A stretch of 64,000 nucleotides of DNA from positions 682,001-746,000 of the forward strand of contig NZ_CP102629.1 of the NCBI RefSeq assembly GCF_024721585.1, read 5' to 3'. Numbering within the stretch: position 1 is the first letter of the stretch; every line of letters begins with the position of its first letter. The notes below the pieces were generated by a model. It was not told the origin of the DNA. It did no database searches and was given only the letters and a program-made list of their open reading frames with translations. Position numbers and translations under genes: made by a program. Positions 18,947 through 30,470 of the stretch are shown in pieces. The DNA is from Sphingomicrobium aestuariivivum (GTDB lineage: Bacteria; Pseudomonadota; Alphaproteobacteria; Sphingomonadales; Sphingomonadaceae).

Positions 18947-19276
18947 TTATTCGGGGCGTTGGCGCGGCGGCGACGACGGCAGCGCGGTGATGTCACGCGG
19001 TGCCCTCGCCTCGACACGCCGGATGAAGGGGTCGGCGAGCATGGCAATCGCCCACCAGATGAAGAATAGGATTTCGGCGCCGACCACGAACTTTGTCAGC
19101 ACGTGCCATTGCCCGATCGCCTCGCGCCCGATAATCGACGTCACTCCGATCGCCACCAACCCGAAGCCGGCCAGCGCATGATCGGCGCGTGTGAACCGCA
19201 GGAGGGCGTTGGCCGCGCGAGTGACGACCGGCCTCGCCGGCGCGACGGCCGCGCGGTCATCCCAATAGGTTTCCAA
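18947..19276 (-). CDS. Hypothetical small membrane protein (109 aa)
   Basis: Starts METYWDDRAAVAPARPVV. Two hydrophobic helices are visible, about 36-52 (ALAGFGLVAIGVTSIIG) and about 60-80 (LTKFVVGAEILFFIWWAIAM). The C-terminus is basic and proline-rich. It follows another small membrane protein on the same strand, 39 bases apart. No family recognised. Confidence 0.6.
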   Translation of the reverse strand: METYWDDRAAVAPARPVVTRAANALLRFTRADHALAGFGLVAIGVTSIIGREAIGQWHVLTKFVVGAEILFFIWWAIAMLADPFIRRVEARAPRDITALPSSPPRQRPE

Positions 19277-19315
19277 CTCCCGCGCGATCCGCCGGTCGCG
19301 CAGCGTATGGCTCGC

Positions 19316-19642
19316 TCAGATCAACGGGGCAAACCAGGGCACCATCCAGAACAGCAGGATCCAGTCGCCGCTCAGCCCGACAAGCAGCGCGCCAAGGAGC
19401 AGGAGGAGGACGAGCGGCCCGAGGATCGACTCCACATCGCCGCCCCGACGGTCAAATTCGCGGTCCACAGCGAACCGCATCTCGGCCTCGTCAAGGCGAT
19501 AGGCGGGGCCCGCGTCGCCGCGACGATAAAGCCACTTCTCGCCATCGCGCTCATATTGCCTGTGGATGTCATCGAGCATCGCCCCGGCGCGTCGGTCGAC
19601 AACGGGCGGCCCCCAGCCGTTGTAACCGTCGTCATACGCCAT
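19316..19642 (-). CDS. Hypothetical small membrane protein (108 aa)
   Basis: Starts MAYDDGYNGWGPPVVDRRAG, with a charged helical stretch (DDIHRQYERDGEKWLYRRGD) and a strongly hydrophobic C-terminus (ILGPLVLLLLLGALLVGLSG...FWMVPWFAPLI) that would form one or two membrane helices. It lies immediately downstream of tRNA-Val on minus. No family recognised. Confidence 0.55.
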   Translation of the reverse strand: MAYDDGYNGWGPPVVDRRAGAMLDDIHRQYERDGEKWLYRRGDAGPAYRLDEAEMRFAVDREFDRRGGDVESILGPLVLLLLLGALLVGLSGDWILLFWMVPWFAPLI

Positions 19643-19669
19643 GCGCTGTCCCCATATACGCAACGAAAA

Positions 19670-19745
19670 TGGTGGGCGCTGACGGGTTCGAACCGCCGAC
19701 CTACTCGGTGTAAACGAGCCGCTCTACCAGCTGAGCTAAGCGCCC
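19670..19745 (-). tRNA. tRNA-Val (anticodon TAC)
   Basis: On minus, a 76-base cloverleaf: acceptor GGGCGCT pairs with AGCGCCC and is followed by encoded ACCA; D arm GCTCAGCTGGTAGAGC; anticodon stem CTCG/CGAG around TTTACAC, giving TAC (Val); T arm with GGTTCGAACC. The first base is shared with the stop codon of the upstream membrane-protein gene. Confidence 0.97.
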
Positions 19746-20305
19746 TACCCTTGCGGGGCGTCCGGCTCCTGCCATCCGCGGTCGCGATGATCAACCTTTT
19801 CCACGCGGTCGGCCCAGCAGGGCTCCTCCTGCGCGACCAGTGCCATCACCAGCCCGCTGATCGCGGCATAATAGAAAGCCCCCTCGAGCGAGCCCGAGCC
19901 GACCTCGGTCTGCCACATCTGGAAGCCCGCACCGCCGATCGCCATGAACAGGCCAAGCCAGGTGAAGACCAGCAGCCCCAGCCCCGACAGCGCCAGCCAC
20001 TTGGACGCGCTGAACGCCCGCTTGGTGCCGCCGACCGACTGGGCCATGCGCACCGCGCCCGCCAGCACCATCAACCCGCCGAGAAGCTCGAAGGCGATGA
20101 TGGTCACATAGGCAAGGGTCACCAGACCGTCCGAGGTGACCATCGGCACGATGCTGTCGGGATAGACGCCATGGTCGGCACGGCTCAGCACATAGCCGAC
20201 CGCGGCATGGCCTGCCTCGTAATTCACGATATTCTGGAGCGCGTAGAGCAGCGCCTGCAGTCCCGCCCCGATCACCAGCAACAGCTTGACGAACCGTATC
20301 GTCAT
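19745..20305 (-). CDS. DUF2165 family membrane protein
   Basis: A 186-residue inner-membrane protein with four hydrophobic helices (about 5-25, 60-82, 102-124, 135-158). VLSRADHGVYPDS and the layout match DUF2165 (predicted small integral membrane proteins). Its TAG stop ends inside the first base of tRNA-Val, so both are probably on one transcript and the tRNA is processed from it. Function unknown. ATG 20305 is the best start. Confidence 0.75.
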   Translation of the reverse strand: MTIRFVKLLLVIGAGLQALLYALQNIVNYEAGHAAVGYVLSRADHGVYPDSIVPMVTSDGLVTLAYVTIIAFELLGGLMVLAGAVRMAQSVGGTKRAFSASKWLALSGLGLLVFTWLGLFMAIGGAGFQMWQTEVGSGSLEGAFYYAAISGLVMALVAQEEPCWADRVEKVDHRDRGWQEPDAPQG

Positions 20306-20408
20306 CGCATCCCCTCCCCCAAAGGTCGACCCCACGTCAGACGCGTTAACCTGTCATAACAAAGATGCAAAATAACGCGGCGTCAAGGCACGATTGGAGC
20401 GCTGCTCG

Positions 20409-21323
20409 TCAGATCGCGAACTTGGGGCCGAGCTTGTGGAAATAGCCCCGCATCGCGCGGCTCGCGTCGGGCGAGAGTTCGACGAAGACGCGGCGCCCGT
20501 CATGCGGATCGGCACGGCGCACGAACAGCTTCTTGTCGGTCAGCGTCTTGATCCAGCGCAGTGCGGTGGTCGCGGGCACGGCGGCCGCCATGCACAGCGA
20601 CGAGACGGGTACGCGGATCTGCTGGATCTCGGCGGCGAGCAGGTCGAGCATCATGTCCCACGCGGGGTCATGAAACAGCTCGGCGTCGAAATAGTCCTCG
20701 CGCAGCCGCCGCGCGCGAATGACCGAGCGCACCGTCTCGACACTGAGCTCGCGCTGTTCGCCCGCCGGCGCATCGACCGCCGCGCCGATAGCGGGACGAT
20801 CATCGGCCAGCCCGCCGTCGCTCATCTTCGACAGGGTCGATGCGATGCGCTGTACTTCCTCGGACAGGCGCCGGAGCGCGGCGGGGTCCGAGCCGCGTGC
20901 ATCGCCCACACGCCCGCCCGCCTCGCGCGCCACGAGCAGCGCCATCGCCGCCGCGCGCGCCGCCTGTTCGGGCGCGACGAGCAGTTCGATATGCGGCCCC
21001 ACGATCGAGGAGACCGGATCGAGCAGCATCTCGTCCATCGCCACCGCCACCGGCAGCCCCGCATTCTCGCTATGCGCGTCGAACGCCATCAGCCAGTGAT
21101 CGAGGACATGACCCTGGTCGCGGTCGAGTTCGATCCAGACCGGATGCGCCCCGAGGCGGTCGACCCCCGCCTCGCCGACCTCGAACGTGTTGCCGACATC
21201 ATAGCCGCAAGCCCGGATCGCCGCGCGCCCGCGCTCCATCGCCCGGTTCCCAGAGGCGACGAGATCGATGATGGAAGAGGTCGCCGCGTCTTCGCTGCGG
21301 CTGATCGGATAAAGCTCGGTCAC
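20409..21323 (-). CDS. Winged-helix (MarR-like) transcriptional regulator with N-terminal sensory-like region
   Basis: A 304-residue protein. The last about 100 residues form a winged helix (DMMLDLLAAEIQQIRVPVSS, AAVPATTALRWIKTLTDKKL, RRADPHDGRRVFVELSP) like MarR proteins. The first 190 residues have no recognised domain; part (about 15-120) could be a degenerate ligand-binding fold. GTG 21323 is chosen because GTTGGGGG precedes it; the open frame runs further without a good start. Function unknown beyond DNA binding. Confidence 0.72.
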   Translation of the reverse strand: MTELYPISRSEDAATSSIIDLVASGNRAMERGRAAIRACGYDVGNTFEVGEAGVDRLGAHPVWIELDRDQGHVLDHWLMAFDAHSENAGLPVAVAMDEMLLDPVSSIVGPHIELLVAPEQAARAAAMALLVAREAGGRVGDARGSDPAALRRLSEEVQRIASTLSKMSDGGLADDRPAIGAAVDAPAGEQRELSVETVRSVIRARRLREDYFDAELFHDPAWDMMLDLLAAEIQQIRVPVSSLCMAAAVPATTALRWIKTLTDKKLFVRRADPHDGRRVFVELSPDASRAMRGYFHKLGPKFAI

Positions 21324-21506
21324 AAATGGCCCCCAACAGGTGCACGCTGTCGCGAGGGAAACAGTCCCAGCGGCGTGCGCAAAAGGTCTTACCGAGCAAG
21401 CCATGACTGTAACGGGACCGGAACGCCCGCGCCAGCCCCGAAATCCGCACCGCTTCGGAGCTATTGGCAAGGTGCTGGAAAGCCACCGCGCGCCACAAGC
21501 CGCCCC

Positions 21507-21788
21507 ATGAACGCCGTCCCCAACAGCCATCGCAGCGCGGAGGCCAGCATCCGCCGCGTCCGCCGTCTTGCCCACCTCGAAGCGGTCCTCGCCGACTGCC
21601 GCACGCTGCTGCGCCAGCTTCCCGCCGAATGCGAAGAGGCGCGCAGCATCGCCATGCGGATCGTGCGCGCGCAAGACGAGATCGACCGCCTGCGCGGCGT
21701 CGATGCGCCCAAGGCCGCGCCCGCGGCACTGCAGCAGGGTCTCGAGGCGCAGCTCGCCTCATGGAAGGGAAACCGCGACGGCGGCTGA
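21507..21788 (+). CDS. Hypothetical helical protein (93 aa)
   Basis: Starts MNAVPNSHRSAEASIRRVRR. It is almost wholly helical and rich in Arg, Leu, Ala and Glu (RRLAHLEAVLADCRTLLRQL), compatible with a coiled coil. It is divergent from the winged-helix gene and convergent with cysQ, with three bases between the stops. No domain recognised and no strong ribosome-binding site, so coding status is probable, not certain. Confidence 0.5.
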   Translation: MNAVPNSHRSAEASIRRVRRLAHLEAVLADCRTLLRQLPAECEEARSIAMRIVRAQDEIDRLRGVDAPKAAPAALQQGLEAQLASWKGNRDGG

Positions 21789-21791
21789 AGG

Positions 21792-22604
21792 CTAGCCCGC
21801 GTCGCTCGGCATATAATGGCCGATCGACGGCGCCTTCCAGCCCGCGGTGGCGACGAAGCCCGGGTTGAAATAGGCGCGCTTGCCATATTCGAGCCGCTCG
21901 CCGTCGGGCCCGTCAACGCGCCCACCCGCGCCGATCAGCACGGCATGGCCCGCCGCCGTGTCCCATTCCATCGTCGGCGACAGGCGCGGATAGATATCGG
22001 CATGCCCCTCGGCGAGGATGCAGAATTTGAGGCTCGAGCCGACCGAGGCGCGCTCGGGCACATGGCCGCCGAATGCATGTTCGAGATAGTCGACCGTGGC
22101 CTGGCTGAGATGCGACTTGGAGGCCACCGCCATGCGCTCCTCGCCGAGGTCGCGGCAGTGGATAGCGCGGCGCGGACCGCCCGCCTCGATCCAGGCGCCG
22201 CGGTCGGCGATGCCGAGGTGGAGGTGGCCCGTGGCGGGCGCGAAGATCACGCCCATCACCGGCTGGCCATGTTCGACCAGCCCGATGTTGACGGTGTAAT
22301 CATCACCGCCGCGGATGAATTCCTTGGTGCCGTCCAAGGGGTCGACGAGGAAGAAGATGCCGTCGTGATGCGGGATGCGCCCCGCCGCCACTTCCTCCTC
22401 GGCGATCACGGGCACCCCGGGCGCGTGGCTTCGCAGCGCCTCGAGGATGACCGCTTCGGCAGCGCGATCGGCCACCGTCACCGGCGACGCGTCGCTCTTG
22501 CGTTCGACGTCAAAGCCCTGGCGGACGATCTGGAGGATCGCCTCACCAGCCTCGCGCGCGCTCTCGCCGAGCGCATCGAGCAGCTTGGGCGTCGCCAGCG
22601 TCAT
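21792..22604 (-). CDS. cysQ: 3'(2'),5'-bisphosphate nucleotidase CysQ
   Basis: A 270-residue member of the inositol monophosphatase family that removes the 3'-phosphate from PAP, a by-product of sulfate assimilation. Metal-binding motifs are intact: VIAEEE near 65, DPLDGTKEF near 85, and WDTAAGHAVL near 215. The CysQ-like GTKEFI and GLVEHG favour PAP phosphatase over inositol phosphatase. It is the last gene of the acyl-CoA catabolic operon, four bases after the SDR stop. Confidence 0.85.
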   Translation of the reverse strand: MTLATPKLLDALGESAREAGEAILQIVRQGFDVERKSDASPVTVADRAAEAVILEALRSHAPGVPVIAEEEVAAGRIPHHDGIFFLVDPLDGTKEFIRGGDDYTVNIGLVEHGQPVMGVIFAPATGHLHLGIADRGAWIEAGGPRRAIHCRDLGEERMAVASKSHLSQATVDYLEHAFGGHVPERASVGSSLKFCILAEGHADIYPRLSPTMEWDTAAGHAVLIGAGGRVDGPDGERLEYGKRAYFNPGFVATAGWKAPSIGHYMPSDAG

Positions 22605-22608
22605 CGCA

Positions 22609-23384
22609 TCAACGCGGCGCCATGCGGATGCCGCCGTCGAGACGGATGCTTTCCGCGTTGAGATAGGGCGTCTGAGCGATGAAGGCCGCGAGGTCTGCAT
22701 ATTCCTCGGCCTTACCGAGACGCTTGGGGAAGGGCACCTGCGCGCCGAGGGCATCCTGCACCTTCTCGGGCATCATCGCGACCATCGGCGTCTTGAACAC
22801 CCCCGGCAGGATGGTGTTGACGCGCACGCCGTCGTTCATGAGATCGCGCGCGATCGGCAGCGCCATCGCCAGCACGCCACCCTTGGACGCCGAATAGGCC
22901 GCCTGCCCGATCTGCCCGTCCTCGGCCGCGACCGATGCCGTGTTGATGATGCAGCCGCGCTCGCCGTCCTCGAGCGGGTCGAGGCCGACCATGCCCTGCG
23001 CACTGTGTGCGATGCAGCGGAACGAGCCGATCAGGTTGATGTTGATGGCCAGCTCGAACTGGATCATCGGGTAAAGGAGCCGCTCGCCCGTTTCCTTGTT
23101 CATGCCGACGGTCTTGGCGGCATTGGCCACGCCCGCGCAGTTGACGAGGATGCGTTCCTGCCCGTTGGCGGCGCGCGCCTTCTCGAAACCGGCTTTCACG
23201 CTGTCGTCGCTGGTCACGTCGACCTCGCAGAAGGTGCCGCCGATGTCCTTGGCGACCTTCTCGCCGGCATCGGCATTGCGGTCGAAGATCGCGACCTTGG
23301 CGCCCATCCCTGCCAGCTTGCGCGCGGTCGCCTCACCGAGACCCGACGCACCACCCGTCACGACTGCTGCAACACCATCGACGT

Positions 23385-23388
<4 letters not shown>
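22609..23388 (-). CDS. SDR, 3-hydroxyacyl-CoA dehydrogenase type 2-like
   Basis: A 259-residue SDR: VTGGASGLGEATARKLAGMG, NCAGVANAAKT, NINLIGSFRCIAHSA, catalytic NTASVAAEDGQIGQAAYSASK. This pattern is typical of the HSD17B10/3-hydroxy-2-methylbutyryl-CoA dehydrogenase group, which oxidises hydroxyacyl-CoA in isoleucine and fatty-acid breakdown. Its ATG overlaps the carboxylase stop by four bases, so it belongs to the methylcrotonyl-CoA carboxylase operon, which supports a role in branched-chain catabolism. Confidence 0.85.
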
Positions 23389-25264
<1,876 letters not shown>

Positions 25265-25268
<4 letters not shown>

Positions 25269-25744
25269 GGAGTTACCTTATCGGGGTTCGCGACGGTGGG
25301 TGCGCCGAGCGCATCGCATGTGTCGAGCGAATTCATGGTGAAGGCCATCTGGGTGATCTTCCACTCGCCATCCTGTTCGACGAGCGTCGCATTGTCGATC
25401 CCGCAATGCTGCTTCACCCCGTCGACCCAGAAGCTGTAGGGCACCCACACCTGCGCCAATGCGCCGTCCTGGAACACCGTCGGGATGCCGAGCGGCTCCT
25501 GGTGCAGCCCCTCGCGCTCGAAGCCCAGCACCGCATCGAGGTCGAGCGTCACCACCCGCGTCTCGGCCCCGCGCGCATCGACGATCGGAAAGATCGCCTC
25601 GGGCGCGAAATGGGCGCGCGCCGTCTCCGCATCACCAACCATCAGCGCGTCGAGCACCTCGGTGACCGTCGCGAGGATCGCGCTGCGATCATCGCCCGGC
25701 GGCGGCGGCGGAACCGAAATGGCGGCGACGAGAAGGGACAGCAT
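25265..25744 (-). CDS. NTF2-like exported or cytosolic small protein
   Basis: A 159-residue protein with a short hydrophobic N-terminus (MLSLLVAAISVPPPPPG), possibly a signal peptide, and an NTF2/DUF4440-like fold: ILATVTEVLDALMVGDAETA, ARAHFAPEAIF, AQVWVPYSFWVDG, WKITQMAFT. The family includes small ligand-binding or enzyme domains; no catalytic residues can be assigned. It sits between the two carboxylase subunit genes and overlaps the alpha subunit by four bases. A GTG one codon upstream is an alternative start. Confidence 0.75.
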
Positions 25745-25754
25745 CACCTCGCTC

Positions 25755-27359
25755 CTACATCCTGAAGATGCCGAATTTCGGCTGGTCTTCGATCACCGCG
25801 TTCAGGCAGGCGGCAAAGGCCAACCCCAGCACGTCGCGCGTTTGCGCGGGATCGATGATGCCATCGTCCCACAGCCGCGCGGTCGCGTGCCACGGATTGC
25901 CCTCGTCCTCATATTTCTGGCGGATCGGCGCCTTGAACTCTTCGGCCTCTTCCTCGCTCCACTTGTCGGCGTCACGGTGGACGGTAGCGAGCACGCTGGC
26001 CGCCTGTTCGCCGCCCATCACGCTGATCCGGCTGTTGGGCCAGGTGAAGAGGAAGTTGGGGCTGTAGGCGCGCCCCGCCATGCCGTAATTGCCCGCGCCG
26101 AAGCTGCCGCCGATCAGCACGGTGATCTTGGGCACCTGCGCGGTGGCCACTGCGGTCACCAGCTTGGCGCCATGCTTGGCGATGCCCTCGGCCTCATATT
26201 TGCCGCCGACCATGAAGCCCGAGATATTCTGGAGGAAGAGGAGCGGCACCTTGCGCTCGGCGGCGAGCTCGATGAAATGCGCGCCCTTCTGCGCGCTCTC
26301 CGAAAAGAGCACGCCATTGTTGGCGAGGATCGCGACCGGCATGCCATGGACATGCGCGAAGCCGCACACGAGGCTCGACCCGTAGAGCGGCTTGAACTCG
26401 TGGAATTCCGACCCGTCGACGATGCGCGCGATCACCTCGTGCACGTCATAGGGCGCACGCACGTCCTCGGGGATGATCGAATAGAGTTCCTCGGGGTCAT
26501 ATTTGGGCGCCACCGGCTCGCGATAGTTGAGGTCGGCATTCTCCGCGCCCCGCGGCAGCGTCGAGACGATGTCGCGCACGATGGTCAGCGCATGCTCGTC
26601 ATTCTCGGCAAGATGGTCGACCACGCCGGACTTGCGCGCATGAAGATCACCGCCGCCAAGGTCCTCGGCTGAAATCTCCTCGCCCGTCGCCGCCTTCACC
26701 AGCGGCGGGCCGGCAAGGAAGATGGTGCCCTGCTCCTTCACGATGACAGATTCGTCGCTCATCGCGGGGACATAGGCACCGCCCGCGGTGCAGCTGCCCA
26801 TCACGCAGGCGACCTGCGCGATACCCTTGGCCGAGAGATTGGCCTGGTTGTAGAAGATGCGCCCGAAATGGTCGCGGTCGGGGAAGACCTCGGCCTGGTG
26901 CGGCAGGTTCGCCCCGCCGCTGTCGACGAGGTAGATGCACGGCAGCCGGTTGGCCTCGGCGATCTCCTGCGCGCGAAGATGCTTCTTCACCGTCATCGGA
27001 TAATAGGTGCCGCCCTTCACGGTGGCATCGTTGCACACGATCATCGCCTGCCGGCCCGAGACCCGCCCGATGCCCGCGATCATCCCCGCGCCCGGCACTT
27101 CGCCGCCATACATGTCGCAGGCCGCCAGCTGGCCGATCTCGAGGAAGGGCGAGCCCGGATCGAGGAGCCGTTCGACGCGGTCGCGGGGCAACAGCTTGCC
27201 GCGCGCCACATGCCGTTCGCGGTGGCGCTCGGCGCCGCCCTTGGCGGCCTTGGCCACATCCTCGCGGAGGCGCTGCGCCAGCGCCCTGTTATGCGCGTCC
27301 CGGGCCTTGGCCTCGGGACTGTCGAGATCGATCTTGCTGTCCAGCGTCGGTGCACTCAT
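25755..27359 (-). CDS. liuB: Methylcrotonyl-CoA carboxylase, carboxyltransferase (beta) subunit
   Basis: A 534-residue carboxyltransferase that moves the carboxyl group from biotin to 3-methylcrotonyl-CoA. MCC-type signatures: [55 protein letters not shown], and [16 protein letters not shown], the oxyanion-hole region. ATG 27359 is followed by [19 protein letters not shown], usual for the family. First gene of an operon with the NTF2-like, alpha subunit, SDR and cysQ genes. Confidence 0.94.
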   Translation of the reverse strand: MSAPTLDSKIDLDSPEAKARDAHNRALAQRLREDVAKAAKGGAERHRERHVARGKLLPRDRVERLLDPGSPFLEIGQLAACDMYGGEVPGAGMIAGIGRVSGRQAMIVCNDATVKGGTYYPMTVKKHLRAQEIAEANRLPCIYLVDSGGANLPHQAEVFPDRDHFGRIFYNQANLSAKGIAQVACVMGSCTAGGAYVPAMSDESVIVKEQGTIFLAGPPLVKAATGEEISAEDLGGGDLHARKSGVVDHLAENDEHALTIVRDIVSTLPRGAENADLNYREPVAPKYDPEELYSIIPEDVRAPYDVHEVIARIVDGSEFHEFKPLYGSSLVCGFAHVHGMPVAILANNGVLFSESAQKGAHFIELAAERKVPLLFLQNISGFMVGGKYEAEGIAKHGAKLVTAVATAQVPKITVLIGGSFGAGNYGMAGRAYSPNFLFTWPNSRISVMGGEQAASVLATVHRDADKWSEEEAEEFKAPIRQKYEDEGNPWHATARLWDDGIIDPAQTRDVLGLAFAACLNAVIEDQPKFGIFRM

Positions 27360-27459
27360 GGGCCGAACGCCTAGCCCGCGCGCGCCGGATTGCAAAGGGT
27401 TTGGCAAGCATCGCCTGTCATGACAGTGCTGACGAACGCCATCCGCCAAAGGACATTTG

Positions 27460-28119
27460 ATGTTTTCCAGCCTCGCGCTTGCCGCCGCTCTCCTCACCGC
27501 CCAGACCGATGACTATCGCGCCGAGTGGCACCGCGAGGGCGAGCTCGCGATTGTCCTCGAGATTTCCGAAAGCGGCGATGTGCGCGGCACGGACGCCGAA
27601 GCCGGCGAGCAATTCTACGCGAAGGACGGTCGCCTTTATCTGTGGACAAAGGGCGAGGATGGTCACGCCCTCGTCGATTTCGAGCTGCTCAACCAGTTGA
27701 TGCTCGAACAGCTCGGCCCGTGGCTGGAAGAAATGGCGGACGGCGTCACCATGCCGGTCATCGAGATCGAAGCGGTCGGTCCCGCCAGGGTCGGGCGATG
27801 GGAGGGCACGGCCTATCACACAAGGCCCGCGATGGACGACGAAGCGCTAGTCGTCAGCACCGATCCCGAACTGGCACCGCTCGGCAAGGCGCTGCGCGAG
27901 AGCTTTCTCGTGGCGCAATTGTCCTCCCCGCTTCCCGGGGCGCAAGAGGCGATGGCACCACTCGTCGCCCTGTTCGGCACCGGCACGCCGTTGCGCCTCG
28001 ACGGCACCGAACTGACCACGTTCGAGACCGTCGACCTGCCCGACACCCATTTCGACCTGCCCGCCACCCCGCTCACGCTCGAGGAGACGCGCGACTGGAT
28101 GAAGAAACAGGGCATGTAG
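27460..28119 (+). CDS. Hypothetical exported protein (219 aa)
   Basis: Starts [19 protein letters not shown], a short signal-like N-terminus, then a mixed alpha/beta sequence ([57 protein letters not shown]). AAAGGA lies ten bases before ATG 27460. It resembles uncharacterised sphingomonad periplasmic proteins with a repeated beta-strand pattern; no domain recognised. It stands alone between divergent and downstream units. Confidence 0.65.
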   Translation: MFSSLALAAALLTAQTDDYRAEWHREGELAIVLEISESGDVRGTDAEAGEQFYAKDGRLYLWTKGEDGHALVDFELLNQLMLEQLGPWLEEMADGVTMPVIEIEAVGPARVGRWEGTAYHTRPAMDDEALVVSTDPELAPLGKALRESFLVAQLSSPLPGAQEAMAPLVALFGTGTPLRLDGTELTTFETVDLPDTHFDLPATPLTLEETRDWMKKQGM

Positions 28120-28213
28120 TAAGCCCGCCCCGCCTCCTTTGCCGGCCCTGCCCATTTCGACAAACATATGTTAAGAAGCGCGCTTCGGATCACTGCCGAG
28201 AGAGGGACGCGCC

Positions 28214-28849
28214 ATGACCTATTGGAAGATCAAGGGCCGCGAGATGGCCAATTGCAATTGCGACGTCGGCTGCAACTGCCAGTTCGGCGGACTGCCCGAC
28301 AAGGGCAAGTGCGAGGCGGCCGTCGGCATCATCATCGACGAGGGCCATCACGGCGATGTCGACCTGTCGGGATTGAAGATCGGCGGCATCTACAAATGGC
28401 CGGGCGCGATCCACGAGGGCGGCGGCGAGGCCATCGCCTTCATCGACGACAGCGCCACCCCCGAGCAGCGCGAGGCGCTGCTCAAGATCATGACGGGGCA
28501 GGACACCGACCCGATGGCGACCCATTTCGCGGTCTTCGCATCGACCATCGAGACGATGCACGAGCCGCAGTTCCTCCCCCTCGACTTCGAGATCGACGTC
28601 GATGCCCGCAAGAGCCGGATGAGCGTGCCCGGCCATTACGAGGTGACCGGCAGGCCGATCCTCAGCCCCGCCACGGGCGAGGAAGTGCACAGCCGCATCC
28701 ACATCCCGCAGGGCTTCGAATATGAATATGCCAGCATCGGCCAGGGCACCACGCGCGGCTCGGGACCGGTGCCGATCGAGCTGACCGACAGCTACGGCCA
28801 GTTCTGCGAACTGCATCTCGACAGCCACGGCGTCGTCCACGCCGAATGA
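28214..28849 (+). CDS. DUF1326 domain protein
   Basis: A 211-residue soluble protein. The N-terminal Cys cluster NCNCDVGCNCQFGG (about 13-26) is the signature of DUF1326 and looks like a metal or redox site. The rest (WPGAIHEGGGEAIAFIDD, FLPLDFEIDVDARKSRMSV) is the typical beta-rich body. Its stop overlaps the DUF2182 gene by four bases (ATGA); these two families are often neighbours, which suggests a joint membrane-associated function that is still unknown. Confidence 0.9.
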   Translation: MTYWKIKGREMANCNCDVGCNCQFGGLPDKGKCEAAVGIIIDEGHHGDVDLSGLKIGGIYKWPGAIHEGGGEAIAFIDDSATPEQREALLKIMTGQDTDPMATHFAVFASTIETMHEPQFLPLDFEIDVDARKSRMSVPGHYEVTGRPILSPATGEEVHSRIHIPQGFEYEYASIGQGTTRGSGPVPIELTDSYGQFCELHLDSHGVVHAE

Positions 28850-29619
28850 GCGGCGCCACCGAGGCGCTCCTGGCGCGCCACCGATCGCTCACCCTTGCTG
28901 CCCTCGCCTGCCTCGCGCTTCTCGCCTGGGGATGGATCCTCACCGGGGCAGGCATGGACATGGGGCTCGTCGCCAGCCTCTCGCCCTTCCCCCACCGCGA
29001 TGCCCCCATGATGGCGATGCCTGCCTCCTACGGCTGGCTCTTCTCCATGTGGTGGGTGATGATGGTGGCGATGATGCTGCCCTCGGCCGCGCCCACCATC
29101 CTCCTCTACGCCCGCGCCGCGCGCCACGGCGGCATCGCCCGCCCGCCCGTCGCGCTCTTCCTCTTGGGCTACCTGCTCGTCTGGGGCGCCTTTTCGGCGC
29201 TCGCCGCCGCCGCGCAGTTCTGGCTCCAGCAGCAGGCGCTCGTCACCGGCATGGCGATGGGGTCGGCCAGCCGCTGGCTGTCGGGCGGCCTCCTGGTCGC
29301 TGCCGGTCTCTACCAGTTCAGCCCGTGGAAGGACCGCTGCCTCACCCTGTGCCGCAGCCCCGCCGCCTTCATCGCCCGCCACCAGCGCCCGGGCGCCACC
29401 GGCGCGCTCCGCCTCGGCCTCATCCACGGCGCCTATTGCGCGGGCTGCTGCTGGGCGCTGATGGCGCTGTTGTTCGTGCTCGGCGTCATGAACATCGCGT
29501 GGATCGCGATCCTCACGCTCCTCGTCGCGGCCGAAAAGCTCCTGCCGCTCGGTCGCATGATCGCGAAGATCGGCGGCGGACTGCTCCTTGCCTGGGGCCT
29601 CGCGACCCTATTGCCCTGA
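28846..29619 (+). CDS. DUF2182 membrane protein
   Basis: A 257-residue inner-membrane protein with six or seven hydrophobic helices. The family motif MWWVMMVAMMLPSAAP, rich in Met (about 65-80), and HGAYCAGCCWALMALLFVLG (about 200-220) are conserved in these predicted metal-binding membrane proteins. It is coupled to the DUF1326 gene upstream. Its C-terminal end overlaps the end of the convergent cytochrome gene by 12 bases. Confidence 0.9.
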   Translation: MSGATEALLARHRSLTLAALACLALLAWGWILTGAGMDMGLVASLSPFPHRDAPMMAMPASYGWLFSMWWVMMVAMMLPSAAPTILLYARAARHGGIARPPVALFLLGYLLVWGAFSALAAAAQFWLQQQALVTGMAMGSASRWLSGGLLVAAGLYQFSPWKDRCLTLCRSPAAFIARHQRPGATGALRLGLIHGAYCAGCCWALMALLFVLGVMNIAWIAILTLLVAAEKLLPLGRMIAKIGGGLLLAWGLATLLP

Positions 29620-30468
29620 AGGCGGGCCGGCCTCCACCGCCGCCATCAGGTAATCGACCAGTGCGCCGCGCTCGTTTTCGGTGAGCTTGCCCATCATCTC
29701 AGCCCCGATGAAGCCCATCAGCCCGACATCGCGCCCCTCGGGTGCCGTGCCCGTCTCGAGGAGCGCGGTGAGCGAGGCGGAGTCATAGGCGAGCCCCACA
29801 TCATAGAGGCTGGGTGCGAAAGCATCGGAGCCGTCGAGGCTCGAGCCATGACAATCGGCGCACACCGCGGTGGCGACATAGCGTCCCAGCGCATGCTCCT
29901 CGCCGAGATCGACCGGGTACTTGCCACGATAATGCGCCACTTCCTGCGCCGCGGTCGGGAATTCGCCCGCCTCGATCGCTTTTGCCAGTTCGGGATTGGG
30001 ATCGGTCGGCGGCATCTCCTCGCCAGCCGGTTCGAGCGTGCGCAGATAGGCGATGATCGCCTCGAGGTCCGCGTCGGCGACATGCTGGTAGGTCTTGGAC
30101 GGCATCATCAGGACGCGGTCCTGCGTCGGATGCACACCCTCGCGCAGCAGCGTCATCAGCTGGGCATCGTCGAAGCGTGCGGCCGAGATGGTGAGATTGG
30201 GCGGATAGATCCCCGCCAGTTCGGGATCGAACTGCCCCATGTCCGAGCCCGTCAGTTCGGGACCGTGGCAAGCGCGGCACAGGAGCACGTTGGCCATCCG
30301 GTCCCCGTGCGCGGCCTTGGCCGCCTTGTCATCGCCATAGTCGGCGCCGTCGAAGGCCAGCGAGGCCGCTTCGACCGACGCGCCGACTGGCGCATCTTCT
30401 GCCGCGCCATCGCCCGTGCCGCACGCCGCCAGGCCGGCACCGGCCAGCAGGATCACAATCTTGCGCAT
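29608..30468 (-). CDS. Di-heme cytochrome c lipoprotein (tandem copy 1)
   Basis: A 286-residue lipoprotein: signal ending LAAC with lipobox Cys at about 15, and two heme c sites, CRACH (about 66-70) and CADCH (about 195-199). MMPSKTYQHVADADLEAIIA supplies a likely axial Met for the first heme. An electron carrier or enzyme subunit anchored in the membrane facing the periplasm. It is a paralogue of the next two genes on the same strand. TGA-CG-ATG separates it from copy 2. Confidence 0.9.
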   Translation of the reverse strand: MRKIVILLAGAGLAACGTGDGAAEDAPVGASVEAASLAFDGADYGDDKAAKAAHGDRMANVLLCRACHGPELTGSDMGQFDPELAGIYPPNLTISAARFDDAQLMTLLREGVHPTQDRVLMMPSKTYQHVADADLEAIIAYLRTLEPAGEEMPPTDPNPELAKAIEAGEFPTAAQEVAHYRGKYPVDLGEEHALGRYVATAVCADCHGSSLDGSDAFAPSLYDVGLAYDSASLTALLETGTAPEGRDVGLMGFIGAEMMGKLTENERGALVDYLMAAVEAGPPSGQ

Positions 30469-30470
30469 CG

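Noticed and set aside
20394-21506. An in-frame plus-strand extension upstream of the 93-residue protein at 21507
   Set aside because: It is antisense to the winged-helix regulator gene and shows no start signal or domain; only the part after 21507 is kept.
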